Of a stretch of 64,000 bases of DNA, positions 50,760-59,618 are shown piece after piece. The notes under the pieces were generated by a model. It made no database searches. It saw only the letters and a list, made by a program, of their open reading frames with translations, and was not told where the DNA came from. The DNA lies in assembly GCF_030053395.1 (NCBI RefSeq), contig NZ_JASGBH010000003.1, positions 310,001 to 374,000 on the forward strand. Direction: 5' to 3'. Numbering within the stretch: position 1 is the first letter of the stretch; every line of letters begins with the position of its first letter. A program made the position numbers and the translations under genes. This stretch comes from Limnohabitans lacus (GTDB lineage: Bacteria > Pseudomonadota > Gammaproteobacteria > Burkholderiales > Burkholderiaceae_C).

Positions 50760-53177
50760 ATGTCTGGACACACACCTTTGCCGCCCACCCCGATCGAACT
50801 GCCCATGTTGCCTTTGCGCGATGTGGTCGTGTTTCCTCACATGGTGATTCCTCTGTTTGTGGGGCGACCCAAGAGCATCAAGGCCTTGGAATCGGCCATG
50901 GCTGCCGAGCGCCGCATCATGCTGGTGGCCCAAAAGACCGCCGCCAAGGACGAACCGGCCATCGACGACATGTTCGATGTCGGTTGCGTCTCGACCATTT
51001 TGCAAATGCTCAAGTTGCCCGACGGCACCGTCAAGGTGCTGGTTGAAGGCCAGCAACGGGCCATGGTCAAATCCATCGTGGACGGCGAGGCCCATTTTGT
51101 GGCCACGGTCACGCCCGTGGAGCCTGCTGCCGAGCAGTCCGAGCCCAGCAGCGAGATCGAAGCCCTGCGCCGCGCCGTGATGCAGCAGTTTGATCAGTAC
51201 GTCAAACTCAACAAGAAAATCCCGCCCGAGATCCTGACTTCGATCTCCAGCATTGACGATGCAGGCCGCTTGGCCGACACCATCGCCGCACACCTGCCGC
51301 TCAAGCTTGAAAACAAGCAGCAAGTGCTGGATTTGGCCAGCATCAAAGCCCGCTTGGAAAACCTGTTTGCACAGCTTGAACACGAGGTGGACATCCTCAA
51401 CGTGGACAAGCGCATCCGTGGCCGCGTTAAGCGCCAAATGGAGAAGAACCAGCGCGACTTCTACCTGAACGAACAGGTCAAAGCCATTCAGAAAGAACTG
51501 GGCGAAGGCGAAGAGGGTGCGGACATCGAAGAGATCGAGAAAAAGATCAAGACCGCCAAGATGTCGGCCGAGGCCCGCAAAAAGGCCGAGGGCGAACTCA
51601 AAAAGCTCAAGCTGATGTCGCCCATGTCGGCCGAAGCCTCGGTGGTGCGCAACTACTTGGAGGTTCTGACGGGCTTGCCATGGAGCAAAAAGACCAAGCT
51701 CAAGCACGATCTGGGCAATGCCGAAGACGTCTTGAATCAGGACCACTACGGTCTGGACAAAGTCAAAGACCGCATCCTGGAATACCTTGCTGTGCAGCAA
51801 CGCGTGGACAAGGTCAAAGCCCCCATCTTGTGCTTGGTGGGGCCTCCCGGCGTGGGCAAGACCTCGCTGGGCCAGTCGATCGCCAAAGCCACGGGTCGCA
51901 AGTACGTGCGCATGGCCTTGGGCGGTATGCGTGACGAGGCCGAAATTCGCGGCCATCGCCGCACCTACATCGGCGCTTTGCCAGGCAAGGTGCTGCAAAA
52001 CCTGAACAAGGTCGGAACCAAGAATCCCTTGTTCTTGTTGGACGAGATCGACAAGTTGGGCACCGATTTCCGGGGTGACCCATCGAGTGCTTTGCTGGAA
52101 GTGCTCGACCCCGAGCAAAACCACACGTTTGGCGACCATTACGTCGAGGTCGACTTTGACCTGAGCGACGTGATGTTCGTGGCGACCTCCAACTCGATGA
52201 ACATCCCATCGGCTTTGCTGGACCGCATGGAAGTCATTCGCCTGTCGGGTTATACCGAAGACGAAAAGACCAACATCGCCATGAAGTACCTGTTGCCCAA
52301 GCAATTGGAGAACAACGGCGTCAAGCCCGCAGAGTTGAATGTGACCGAAGATGCTGTTCGCGATGTGGTGCGTTACTACACCCGCGAAGCCGGTGTGCGT
52401 TCGCTCGAGCGAGAGCTGGGCAAGATCTGCCGCAAGGTGGTCAAGGCCTTGTTGCTCAAGCAGATGAAGCCACAGGTTCAAGTCACGGTGGACAACCTCA
52501 ATGAATTCTTGGGGGTGCGCAAGTACAGCTACGGCCGCGCTGAGCAAAAGAACCAGGTCGGCCAAGTGGTCGGTTTGGCTTGGACCGAGGTGGGCGGCGA
52601 TCTGCTGACCATCGAAGCGGCCTTGATGCCCGGCAAAGGTGTCATCACCCGCACGGGTTCTTTGGGTGATGTGATGAAAGAGTCGGTGGAAGCGGCTCGC
52701 ACCGTGGTGCGCAGCCGTTCACGACTGCTTGGCATCAAGGACGAAGTCTTTGAAAAGAAAGACCTGCACATCCACGTGCCCGATGGCGCCACGCCCAAAG
52801 ACGGCCCGAGCGCCGGTGCGGCCATGACCACGGCCATGGTCTCTGCCATGACGGGCATTCCCGTTCGCGCCGATGTGGCCATGACCGGCGAGATCACCCT
52901 GCGTGGGGAAGTCACCGCCATTGGCGGTCTCAAGGAAAAGCTGCTGGCCGCTTTGCGGGGTGGCATCAAGACCGTGTTGATCCCCGAAGACAACGTCAAA
53001 GACTTGCAAGACATTCCTGAGAACGTCAAGAATGGTCTGGAGATCGTGCCCGTCAAGTGGATCGACCAGGTGCTGGACGTGGCCCTGGAAGCCAAGCCCG
53101 TGCCCTTGAGCGAGGAAGAGGTTGCAGCGGTCACGGCTGTTGCTGCCAGCCCCAAAGCCGAAGCCGTGAAACATTGA
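50760..53177 (+). CDS. lon: ATP-dependent protease Lon
   Basis: Lon degrades misfolded and regulatory proteins. The 805-residue protein has the N-terminal substrate domain (LPMLPLRDVVVFPHMVIPLF), AAA+ Walker A GPPGVGKTSLG (about residue 361) and the Ser-Lys dyad: PKDGPSAGAAMTTAM and GGLKEKLLAALRGGIKTV. ATG 50760 is preferred with GAGGGA upstream; a GTG nine codons earlier is possible. It is about 20 residues longer than E. coli Lon owing to the tail. It ends the tig-clpP-clpX-lon block and is followed by the tRNA-Gly/Cys region. Confidence 0.98.
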   Translation: MSGHTPLPPTPIELPMLPLRDVVVFPHMVIPLFVGRPKSIKALESAMAAERRIMLVAQKTAAKDEPAIDDMFDVGCVSTILQMLKLPDGTVKVLVEGQQRAMVKSIVDGEAHFVATVTPVEPAAEQSEPSSEIEALRRAVMQQFDQYVKLNKKIPPEILTSISSIDDAGRLADTIAAHLPLKLENKQQVLDLASIKARLENLFAQLEHEVDILNVDKRIRGRVKRQMEKNQRDFYLNEQVKAIQKELGEGEEGADIEEIEKKIKTAKMSAEARKKAEGELKKLKLMSPMSAEASVVRNYLEVLTGLPWSKKTKLKHDLGNAEDVLNQDHYGLDKVKDRILEYLAVQQRVDKVKAPILCLVGPPGVGKTSLGQSIAKATGRKYVRMALGGMRDEAEIRGHRRTYIGALPGKVLQNLNKVGTKNPLFLLDEIDKLGTDFRGDPSSALLEVLDPEQNHTFGDHYVEVDFDLSDVMFVATSNSMNIPSALLDRMEVIRLSGYTEDEKTNIAMKYLLPKQLENNGVKPAELNVTEDAVRDVVRYYTREAGVRSLERELGKICRKVVKALLLKQMKPQVQVTVDNLNEFLGVRKYSYGRAEQKNQVGQVVGLAWTEVGGDLLTIEAALMPGKGVITRTGSLGDVMKESVEAARTVVRSRSRLLGIKDEVFEKKDLHIHVPDGATPKDGPSAGAAMTTAMVSAMTGIPVRADVAMTGEITLRGEVTAIGGLKEKLLAALRGGIKTVLIPEDNVKDLQDIPENVKNGLEIVPVKWIDQVLDVALEAKPVPLSEEEVAAVTAVAASPKAEAVKH

Positions 53178-53221
53178 TGCAAAATTTCCTGCCTCTGTCC
53201 AAAAGGGGTGGGAAATGGCGC

Positions 53222-53257
53222 TATAATTCTATTATTGCAGCGAACAAAGCATACAAT
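53222..53257 (+). promoter_or_regulatory. Promoter region of first tRNA-Gly
   Basis: TATAAT (53222-53227) and TACAAT (53252-53257) are both -10-like. The second is 17 bases before the tRNA and is the better placed. The second tRNA-Gly has its own TATAAT at 53573. Confidence 0.45.
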
Positions 53258-53274
53258 GCTGAATTCACTGTTAC

Positions 53275-53350
53275 GCGGGAATAGCTCAGTTGGTAGAGCG
53301 CAACCTTGCCAAGGTTGAGGTCGCGAGTTCGAGCCTCGTTTCCCGCTCCA
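53275..53350 (+). tRNA. tRNA-Gly(GCC), copy 1
   Basis: This is a 76-base tRNA with acceptor GCGGGAA/TTCCCGC, anticodon GCC in the CTTGCCAAG loop and encoded CCA. It is identical over its whole length to the copy at 53594. Confidence 0.98.
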
Positions 53351-53385
53351 AACATTGAAAGAAGTGCCAACATCTTTCAGCCAAA

Positions 53386-53412
53386 AAGGGAAGCAAATGC
53401 TTCCCTTTTTTG
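53386..53412 (+). terminator. Terminator-like hairpin between tRNA-Gly 1 and tRNA-Cys 1
   Basis: AAGGGAAGC-AAAT-GCTTCCCTT is followed by TTTT. A second stem TGAAAGA/TCTTTCA lies just upstream. It may end or process the transcript between the two tRNAs. Confidence 0.7.
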
Positions 53413-53447
53413 TCGGTTTTTTTCAGGCGTTTGCTCTCTTGAAATCT

Positions 53448-53521
53448 GGCGCGGTAGCAAAGCGGTTATGCACCGGATTGCAAATCCGTGTAGGTCGGTT
53501 CGACTCCGGCCCGCGCCTCCA
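53448..53521 (+). tRNA. tRNA-Cys(GCA), copy 1
   Basis: This is a 74-base tRNA with acceptor GGCGCGG/CCGCGCC, anticodon GCA in the GATTGCAAATC loop and CCA encoded. The T stem is CGG-type (GGTCGGTTCGACTCCGGCC). Confidence 0.97.
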
Positions 53522-53593
53522 GAAAAATTCAAATTAAGGCTTTCATGTCTCCAAAAGACAAGACAAGCGATGTATAATTTGAGTCTTGCAAAT

Positions 53594-53669
53594 GCGGGAA
53601 TAGCTCAGTTGGTAGAGCGCAACCTTGCCAAGGTTGAGGTCGCGAGTTCGAGCCTCGTTTCCCGCTCCA
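53594..53669 (+). tRNA. tRNA-Gly(GCC), copy 2
   Basis: This is a 76-base tRNA identical to copy 1. It has a TATAAT (53573-53578) 16 bases upstream. Confidence 0.98.
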
Positions 53670-53703
53670 AACATTGAAAGAAGTACCAACGTCTTTCAGC
53701 AAA

Positions 53704-53732
53704 AAGGGAAGCCCAAAGCTTCCCTTTTTTGT
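53704..53732 (+). terminator. Terminator-like hairpin between tRNA-Gly 2 and tRNA-Cys 2
   Basis: AAGGGAAGC-CCAAA-GCTTCCCTT plus T run is the duplicate of the hairpin after copy 1, with a changed loop. Confidence 0.7.
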
Positions 53733-53749
53733 AAAATTTCTCGAGATTT

Positions 53750-53823
53750 GGCGCGATAGCAAATCGGTTATGCAACGGATTGCAAATCCGTCTAGCCCAG
53801 TTCGACTCTGGGTCGCGCCTCCA
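53750..53823 (+). tRNA. tRNA-Cys(GCA), copy 2, diverged
   Basis: This is a 74-base tRNA with the same anticodon GCA but changes from copy 1 at paired positions: acceptor GGCGCGA/TCGCGCC and T stem CCCAG/CTGGG. Pairing is kept, so it is probably functional. Confidence 0.95.
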
Positions 53824-53874
53824 AAAACAAAGCCGCTACAGCGCAAGCTGTGGCGGCTTCTATATTGGGCTGAA

Positions 53875-54153
53875 TCAATTGGCCCGAGCAACCCACACCG
53901 TGGCACCTTCCGCGCCGTAGAGCTCAGCGTGGGGCACATCCCGTGCCAGCCTGAAGAAGTCTCCGGCTTTGAGGTGTTTGACCTGATCGCCCACCGTCAA
54001 CCAATACTCGCCTCGGGCCACGTAGGCGCTGACGTCAAAGGGGTGGGTGTGGGTGGCCAGTTCCAGTTGCGGCGCCCATTCTCGGACAATGATTTCGTCA
54101 AAGCCTTCGTCCAAGGATTGGTCTGTGAAGCTCTCAAATGTGGGTGTGCTCAT
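53875..54153 (-). CDS. Small cupin-domain protein
   Basis: This is a single-domain cupin of 92 residues. The metal-binding motif appears as LATHTHPFDVSAYVARGEY and the second half as LKAGDFFRLARDVPHAELYG, giving the His/Glu ligands of a beta-barrel. It has no signal peptide. ATG 54153 is chosen with AGAGGG before it; the longer reading frame has no family support. The function (enzyme, storage or sensor) is unknown. It stands alone, converging on the tRNA cluster. Confidence 0.85.
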   Translation of the reverse strand: MSTPTFESFTDQSLDEGFDEIIVREWAPQLELATHTHPFDVSAYVARGEYWLTVGDQVKHLKAGDFFRLARDVPHAELYGAEGATVWVARAN

Positions 54154-54338
54154 GGGGTGCCCTCTGCTGGGTGGGTGAATGAGGCCCATCGTGGTGCATA
54201 CAGGGTCGGTTTGTCCAGCCAGCGGGTGACACCCAAAGATATTAGGGCAGGGCGATTGTGCTGATTGCTTGTCAGTCCCGAAAATCAGCACATTCTTGTG
54301 GCTTAATAACGCTTTGCATTATTTTCCTGGAGCCAGAG

Positions 54339-54509
54339 ATGGGCAACAAAATCGTTACCGAAGCAGATCGTAAATTCACACCTCCACTGCCAGCATTGCC
54401 CGGCGTGACATTGCGCACCCACGGCCGCGGCCAGCGCGTGAGCTTGGAGCGTGGCGTTGCCACCCGCAGCAAGAAGAACCCTGGCAAGCGCTCCAAAAAA
54501 GGCGGTTGA
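54339..54509 (+). CDS. Small basic protein of 56 residues
   Basis: This short protein has a Pro-rich first half (TPPLPALPGVTLRTHGRGQ) and a very basic tail (TRSKKNPGKRSKKGG), with no cysteines and no membrane segment. GGAG precedes the ATG by seven bases and a clean intrinsic terminator follows 38 bases later, so it is a separate transcription unit. The tail suggests nucleic-acid or ribosome binding, but I do not recognise the family. An inverted repeat AATAA-GC/GC-TTATT at 54305-54323 lies upstream. Confidence 0.6.
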   Translation: MGNKIVTEADRKFTPPLPALPGVTLRTHGRGQRVSLERGVATRSKKNPGKRSKKGG

Positions 54510-54547
54510 TTCTTTCGGATTCGACTTCGTTGTCGATCTGAATGCCA

Positions 54548-54573
54548 AGCCACTGAAATTCAGTGGCTTTTTT
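54548..54573 (+). terminator. Intrinsic terminator after the small basic protein
   Basis: AGCCACTGAA and TTCAGTGGCT form a perfect ten-base stem, followed by a T run. Confidence 0.9.
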
Positions 54574-54622
54574 GTTGGTGCTTGAGGCCCTGTTGGCCAT
54601 GGATGTTCACAAGGAGACAAAG

Positions 54623-55015
54623 ATGATCACTTCTTATGCGGCGATTTTGGTAGCAGGCTTGATGCCCGTGATTTGTGCGGGCATCGCCAAAGCTGGCGCC
54701 AAAGGCTATGACAACCACAACCCCCGCGAATGGATGACGCAGCAAACGGGCTACCGCGCACGCGCCAACGCGACGCAAGCCAACTGCTTGGAGGCCTTCC
54801 CGTTTTTTGCCGTGGGCGTGGTGCTGGCCTTGTTGACCGGCGTCGAGCCCATGGTGGTGGATTTGCTGTGTTTGCTCTTCACCGCTGCGCGCGTGGCTTA
54901 CGTGGCTTGTTACCTGAAAGACAAAGCCAAGTTCCGCTCTTTGTTCTGGCTGGTGGGCTACATCGCTGTCGTGTCTTTTTACGTCTTGGCGATGCTCAAT
55001 TTACAGATGGGCTGA
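54623..55015 (+). CDS. MAPEG family membrane protein
   Basis: This is a 130-residue inner-membrane protein with four hydrophobic segments. The MAPEG (membrane-associated eicosanoid/glutathione) signature is seen in the polar loop NPREWMTQQTGYRARANATQ and the FPFFAVGVVLAL helix that follows. Bacterial MAPEG proteins are of unknown or glutathione-transferase-like function. AAGGAG stands nine bases before the ATG. tRNA-Leu(UAA) follows by 40 bases. Confidence 0.9.
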   Translation: MITSYAAILVAGLMPVICAGIAKAGAKGYDNHNPREWMTQQTGYRARANATQANCLEAFPFFAVGVVLALLTGVEPMVVDLLCLLFTAARVAYVACYLKDKAKFRSLFWLVGYIAVVSFYVLAMLNLQMG

Positions 55016-55055
55016 ACCCGGAAAAGTCGCTTTATCAAGGCACAATAGAGACCCA

Positions 55056-55147
55056 GCCCCGGTGGTGAAACTGGTAGACACACCGGACTTAAAATCCGTT
55101 GCTTCCGTAAAAGGGGCGTGCCGGTTCGATTCCGGCTCGGGGCACCA
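55056..55147 (+). tRNA. tRNA-Leu(UAA)
   Basis: This is a 92-base class II tRNA with acceptor GCCCCGG/TCGGGGC, anticodon TAA in GGACTTAAAATCC, a long variable arm, T-loop GGTTCGATTCC and encoded CCA. It reads UUA/UUG and starts a run with the following conserved gene, 19 bases away. Confidence 0.97.
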
Positions 55148-55166
55148 CCGTTAGCAAAGCATCATC

Positions 55167-55790
55167 ATGAACCACGACAACGCACCGTTTGAGATCCACG
55201 TGCATGGTGATGTGCCGATCAAACCCGGCACCGACCTCAAAGCCGTGCAAGAAGCGCTCAAGCCGCTTTGGCACTACGCAGGCGCACGCACCTTGAGTGA
55301 AGGTTCGCTGAGCCTCTACGAGGAAGAGCCTGGCATCCGTTTTGATGTGAACACCCATGTCCTGCACATGTGCTGGACGGTGCGCGGCGATGAAGATTTC
55401 CGCATGGTCCTGGACGACCTGTGCATGAACCTCAATGAACTGTCTGCCGCAGGCACCCAGATCGAGGTCACTTTCTATGACACCGATTTCGATGACGAGG
55501 ACGAAGCCAACGGCGGCGAGTCTCGTGACGATTTCGTGATGCTGTTTGTCGGTCCGGACCCCGGCGCCATCATGCAAGCGCAGCGCGATTTGCTGGTGCA
55601 CGATGTGATCAACATGATGGAGCGGCACTTTGATGGCGCCGAGCTCGGCGGCGTTGTCTCGGAAATCGACAAATTGTTCAGCCAGCGCTTTGACAACCTG
55701 GTCAGCTCCCTCGACATCGGCAAACCGCCTAAAGGTTCGGGCGGCAGCGGCCATGGTGGCGGCAACCGCCGACCCCGGCACTTGCACTGA
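55167..55790 (+). CDS. Conserved hypothetical protein, acidic, possibly DUF6806
   Basis: This is a 207-residue cytoplasmic protein that I recognise only as a Burkholderiales family (perhaps DUF6806). The N-terminus NHDNAPFEIHVHGDVPIKPG begins a beta-rich part, then an acidic loop TDFDDEDEANGGESRDD, a helical region with MMERHFDGAELGGVVSEIDK and a Gly/Arg/His-rich tail (GSGGSGHGGGNRRPRHLH). No catalytic motif is evident. It follows tRNA-Leu(UAA) directly and precedes the MFS gene by 23 bases, so it may be co-transcribed with that gene. Confidence 0.75.
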   Translation: MNHDNAPFEIHVHGDVPIKPGTDLKAVQEALKPLWHYAGARTLSEGSLSLYEEEPGIRFDVNTHVLHMCWTVRGDEDFRMVLDDLCMNLNELSAAGTQIEVTFYDTDFDDEDEANGGESRDDFVMLFVGPDPGAIMQAQRDLLVHDVINMMERHFDGAELGGVVSEIDKLFSQRFDNLVSSLDIGKPPKGSGGSGHGGGNRRPRHLH

Positions 55791-55813
55791 CACTTTCACG
55801 GAAAGCCCCCGCC

Positions 55814-57121
55814 ATGAAAGCCCTGTTCTCAAGTGATGCGCTGAACCCCGGTGTTCGACTTCGAGAGGTTTTCGGTTGGGCCATGTACGACTTCGCCAAC
55901 TCCGGCTACACCACCGTGGTCATCACGGCGGTGTTCGCCGCCTATTTTGTGGGCGGTGTGGCGCAGGGCGCGTCATGGGCCACACTGGCCTGGACGGTGG
56001 GGTTGAGCATCTCCTACGCCATCGTGATGCTCACCATGCCTGGGCTCGGCGCTTGGGCAGACCGCACGGCCGGCAAAAAACGTTTGCTGATGGCCGTGAC
56101 CGCTGCTTGTGTGTTGAGCACCGCAGCCTTGGCATTGGTGGGGCCAGGGCAGGTGGCCTTGGGCTTGGGCCTGCTCATTTTGTCCAACACCTTTTACGCT
56201 TTCGGGGAGTCCTTGACGGCCTCCTTCTTGCCCGAGTTGGCCAAACCCGAAGCCATGGGGCGCGTCAGCGGTTGGGGCTGGGCGCTGGGTTACATCGGCG
56301 GCATGTTGACCTTGGGCGTGTGCTTGGCCTATGTGTTGGCCGCGCAAGCGCGGGGCGAAAGCGGCAGCCAGTTTGTGCCCATCACCATGCTCATCACGGC
56401 CGCCGTTTATGGCTTGGCCGCCAGCGTGACCTTTGCCTTGATGAAAGAACACTCGCCGCTGCAGCCCCATGCGCCCGTGGTGGGCCTGTTCCAAAGCCTG
56501 AAGCAGCTCAAGCAGACGCTGCAAGATGCGCGCCCCTACGAAGACTTCACCCGTTTGATGGCTTGTGCCGTGGCCTACCAAGGAGGCGTGGCGGTGGCGA
56601 TTTCGCTGGCGGCCATTTATGCCGAGCAGGTGATTGGCTTTCAGCCGCAAGAGACCATGGTGCTGATCTTCGTGCTCAACATCGCGGCCTTTGTGGGAGC
56701 CTTTGTGTTTGGCTATGCGCAAGACCGCATTGGCCACAAACTGGCGCTGGCTTTGACGCTGCTGGGCTGGATTTTGACCTGCGTGATCGCCGCCTTGTCG
56801 AGCACCAAAGAAGTGTTTTGGTGGGCTGCGGCCATCGCCGGTGTGTGCATGGGATCGAGCCAGTCATCTGGCCGGGCCATGGCGGGCTTGATGGTGCCTC
56901 CTGCACGTTTGGGTGAGTTTTTTGGTCTGTGGACTTTTGCCATCCGACTGGCCAGCATATTGGGTCCTTTGAGCTATGGCCTCATCACCTGGCTCAGCGG
57001 TGGCAACCAGCGCTTGGCCATTGGTTCAACCTCGCTGCTGTTCGTGCTGGGTTTGATCTTGCTGATGCCCGTGAATGTGGCGCGTGGACGCCGAATGGCG
57101 CTGGGACAGGCTGAGACCTGA
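55814..57121 (+). CDS. MFS transporter, Atg22/UMF1 type
   Basis: This is a membrane transporter of 435 residues with about twelve hydrophobic segments. The N-terminal FGWAMYDFANSGYTTVVIT is the hallmark of the Atg22/UMF1 branch of the major facilitator superfamily, whose eukaryotic member releases amino acids from vacuoles. Further MFS markers are GLGAWADRTAGKKRLLM and FVFGYAQDRIGHKLAL. The substrate of bacterial members is unknown. It ends directly against the convergent murI stop (no gap), so any terminator must lie in coding DNA. Confidence 0.9.
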   Translation: MKALFSSDALNPGVRLREVFGWAMYDFANSGYTTVVITAVFAAYFVGGVAQGASWATLAWTVGLSISYAIVMLTMPGLGAWADRTAGKKRLLMAVTAACVLSTAALALVGPGQVALGLGLLILSNTFYAFGESLTASFLPELAKPEAMGRVSGWGWALGYIGGMLTLGVCLAYVLAAQARGESGSQFVPITMLITAAVYGLAASVTFALMKEHSPLQPHAPVVGLFQSLKQLKQTLQDARPYEDFTRLMACAVAYQGGVAVAISLAAIYAEQVIGFQPQETMVLIFVLNIAAFVGAFVFGYAQDRIGHKLALALTLLGWILTCVIAALSSTKEVFWWAAAIAGVCMGSSQSSGRAMAGLMVPPARLGEFFGLWTFAIRLASILGPLSYGLITWLSGGNQRLAIGSTSLLFVLGLILLMPVNVARGRRMALGQAET

Positions 57122-57973
57122 TCAGACCCTCGGATCGGCCTTGTGACAGGCCGAATGGGGCAGCTGCAACCAGCGCGATGCCGCCGCTTGCAAGCCGCTC
57201 AATTCGCCATTGCTCATGAGCGTCAAACGTGCTGATGCCGCCAAAGGCGATGGCCCCTGGCGCAATTGCCCAGCAGCTTCCAGCAAGCGCCGTGTTTGGC
57301 GTGCCACGGGCTCGCCGGTGGACACCAGTTGCACCCCCGGGCCCAGCAGGCTTTGCAATTCGTTTTGCGCAAACACGTAATGGGTGCACCCCAACACGAG
57401 CGTGTCCATTTGCCCCGCAGCTGAGCCAAACGTGCCCATTTGCCCTGTGTAGTTGCGCAGCAGGGCGGAGATTTTTTCGGAGGACTGTGCGCTGACAGCC
57501 GTGTGCGTGCTTTCTTCAATGGCCAGCGCCAAGCCATTGCAGGGCTGCACGACAAATTCGGCTTGCCCCTGCAGACTGGAGAGCAGGCGGTGGAACTTGT
57601 CGCTGCCCAAAGTGCCCCGGGTGCCAATGACGCCGATGCGCCGGGTTTGGCTCAATGCGACGGCCGGCTTTAAGGCCGGCTCGACCCCAATCAAAGGCAA
57701 TCGCGGGTATTGCACACGCAGCTCGTGGATGGCCGCCGCCGTGGCCGTGTTGCAGGCCACCACCAAGGCCTTGATGCGGTGCTGCTCGACCAAATGACGC
57801 GCGATGGCCAGGCTGCGCTGGCGCACAAACACATCGCTTTTTTCGCCATAGGGCGCATGACCGCTGTCGGCCCAGTACACAAAGTGTTCGTGGGGCAGCT
57901 CGGCTTGCAGGGCCTGCAGCACGCTCAGGCCGCCGATGCCGCTGTCAAAAACGCCGATGGGGGATTCGGTCAT
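57122..57973 (-). CDS. murI: Glutamate racemase
   Basis: MurI makes D-glutamate for peptidoglycan. The 283-residue protein has the two catalytic cysteines in VVACNTATAAA (about residue 74) and VLGCTHYVFA (about residue 196), and the N-terminal GVFDSGIGGLSVLQAL. It is convergent with the MFS gene and follows the fumarase gene by 45 bases on the same strand. Confidence 0.97.
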   Translation of the reverse strand: MTESPIGVFDSGIGGLSVLQALQAELPHEHFVYWADSGHAPYGEKSDVFVRQRSLAIARHLVEQHRIKALVVACNTATAAAIHELRVQYPRLPLIGVEPALKPAVALSQTRRIGVIGTRGTLGSDKFHRLLSSLQGQAEFVVQPCNGLALAIEESTHTAVSAQSSEKISALLRNYTGQMGTFGSAAGQMDTLVLGCTHYVFAQNELQSLLGPGVQLVSTGEPVARQTRRLLEAAGQLRQGPSPLAASARLTLMSNGELSGLQAAASRWLQLPHSACHKADPRV

Positions 57974-58018
57974 GAATCGGGTGAGGGCGTTGACTTGCGG
58001 GTCACCGCCGCATCACAT

Positions 58019-59572
58019 TCAGGCAGCGGTCACGCCAATGCCTTTGAACTCGCCTGTGGCGATGCGCTTTTGCCATTCAGCAGGGCCGGTGATGTGGGCG
58101 CTGGTGCCGCCCGCATCGACCGCCACCGTGACAGGCATGTCGACCACATCGAATTCATAAATGGCTTCCATGCCCATGTCGGCAAAGCCCACCACTTTGG
58201 CGTGCTTGATGGCTTTGGACACGAGGTAAGCCGCGCCGCCCACGGCCATGAGGTATGCCGACTTGTGCTTTTTGATGGCTTCGATGGCGACCGGGCCGCG
58301 CTCGGCCTTGCCGATCATGGCGATCAGGCCGGTGTTGGCCAGCATCATTTCGGTGAAACCGTCCATGCGGGTGGCGGTGGTGGGGCCTGCGGGGCCCACG
58401 GCCTCGTCGCCCACGGGGTCCACGGGGCCCACGTAATAGATCACGCGGTTCTTGAAGTCCACGGGCAGGGGCTCGCCCTTGGCCAGCATGTCTTGGATGC
58501 GTTTGTGCGCCGCATCGCGGCCTGTGAGCATCTTGCCGTTGAGCAGCAAAGTCTGGCCGGGTTTCCATGCGGCCACTTGCTCGGGCGTCAGGGTGTTCAG
58601 GTCCACGCGCTGGCTCTTTTCGGTGTCGGCTGTCCAACCGACGTTGGGCCACAGGTCCAGAGAGGGCGCTTCGAGGTAGGAGGGACCTGAGCCGTCGAGC
58701 ACAAAGTGTGCGTGGCGTGTGGCCGCGCAGTTGGGGATCATGGCCACGGGCTTGCTGGCAGCGTGGGTGGGGTACATCTTGATCTTGATGTCCAGCACGG
58801 TGGTCAGGCCGCCCAAGCCTTGAGCGCCAATGCCCAAGGCGTTGACCTTGTGGTACAGCTCCAGGCGCATTTCTTCAACCTGGTCGAGCTTCTCGCCTTT
58901 GCTGGATTTTTCGAGCAGTTGGTACATGTCCAGGTCGTCCATCAGGCTTTCCTTGGCCATGAGCACGGCTTTTTCGGCGGTGCCGCCAATGCCAATGCCC
59001 AGCATGCCGGGCGGGCACCAGCCAGCGCCCATGGTGGGCACGGTTTTGAGCACCCAGTCGACGATGCTGTCACCGGGGTTGAGCATGATCATTTTGGACT
59101 TGTTCTCGCTGCCGCCGCCCTTGGCCGCCACGGTCACATGCACATGGTGGCCGGGGACGATCTTGGTGAAGATCACCGCGGGGGTGTTGTCCTTGGTGTT
59201 CTTGCGGTTGAAGTGCGGATCAGACACGACCGATGCGCGCAGCATGTTGTCGGGGTGGTTGTAGCCACGGCGCACGCCTTCGTTGACGGCGTCTTCCAGG
59301 CTGCCGGTGAAGCCGTCGAACTTCACGTCCATGCCGACTTCGAGGAACACGTTCACGATGCCGGTGTCCTGGCAGATCGGGCGATGGCCATAGGCGCTCA
59401 TTTTGCTGTTGGTCAGGATCTGCGCGATGGCGTCTTTGGCTGCGGGGCTTTGCTCGCGTTCATAGGCGCTGGCCAAATGCGAGATGAAGTCAGCGGGGTG
59501 GTAGTAGCTGATGTACTGCAGCGCAGCGGCGACGGATTCGATCAGGTCGTCTTGTTTGATCAGGGTGGTCAT
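58019..59572 (-). CDS. Class I fumarate hydratase
   Basis: This is an oxygen-sensitive 4Fe-4S fumarase of 517 residues that interconverts fumarate and malate in the TCA cycle. The cluster cysteines of FumA/FumB are seen in RPICQDTGIV (about residue 105), GAGWCPPGMLGIGIGG and MIPNCAATRHAHFV. The C-terminal beta domain shows TTATRMDGFTEMML. The protein is the single-chain (alpha plus beta) form. It is preceded by a membrane-protein gene 46 bases away and followed by murI. Confidence 0.96.
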   Translation of the reverse strand: MTTLIKQDDLIESVAAALQYISYYHPADFISHLASAYEREQSPAAKDAIAQILTNSKMSAYGHRPICQDTGIVNVFLEVGMDVKFDGFTGSLEDAVNEGVRRGYNHPDNMLRASVVSDPHFNRKNTKDNTPAVIFTKIVPGHHVHVTVAAKGGGSENKSKMIMLNPGDSIVDWVLKTVPTMGAGWCPPGMLGIGIGGTAEKAVLMAKESLMDDLDMYQLLEKSSKGEKLDQVEEMRLELYHKVNALGIGAQGLGGLTTVLDIKIKMYPTHAASKPVAMIPNCAATRHAHFVLDGSGPSYLEAPSLDLWPNVGWTADTEKSQRVDLNTLTPEQVAAWKPGQTLLLNGKMLTGRDAAHKRIQDMLAKGEPLPVDFKNRVIYYVGPVDPVGDEAVGPAGPTTATRMDGFTEMMLANTGLIAMIGKAERGPVAIEAIKKHKSAYLMAVGGAAYLVSKAIKHAKVVGFADMGMEAIYEFDVVDMPVTVAVDAGGTSAHITGPAEWQKRIATGEFKGIGVTAA

Positions 59573-59618
59573 GGTGTGGTGATCCAGTGGAGAGTCAATA
59601 AATCAGGAAATCAAGCGT

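Noticed and set aside
50739-52565. 608-codon minus-strand frame over lon
   Set aside because: The sense strand encodes a complete Lon protease; the antisense frame has no recognisable domain.
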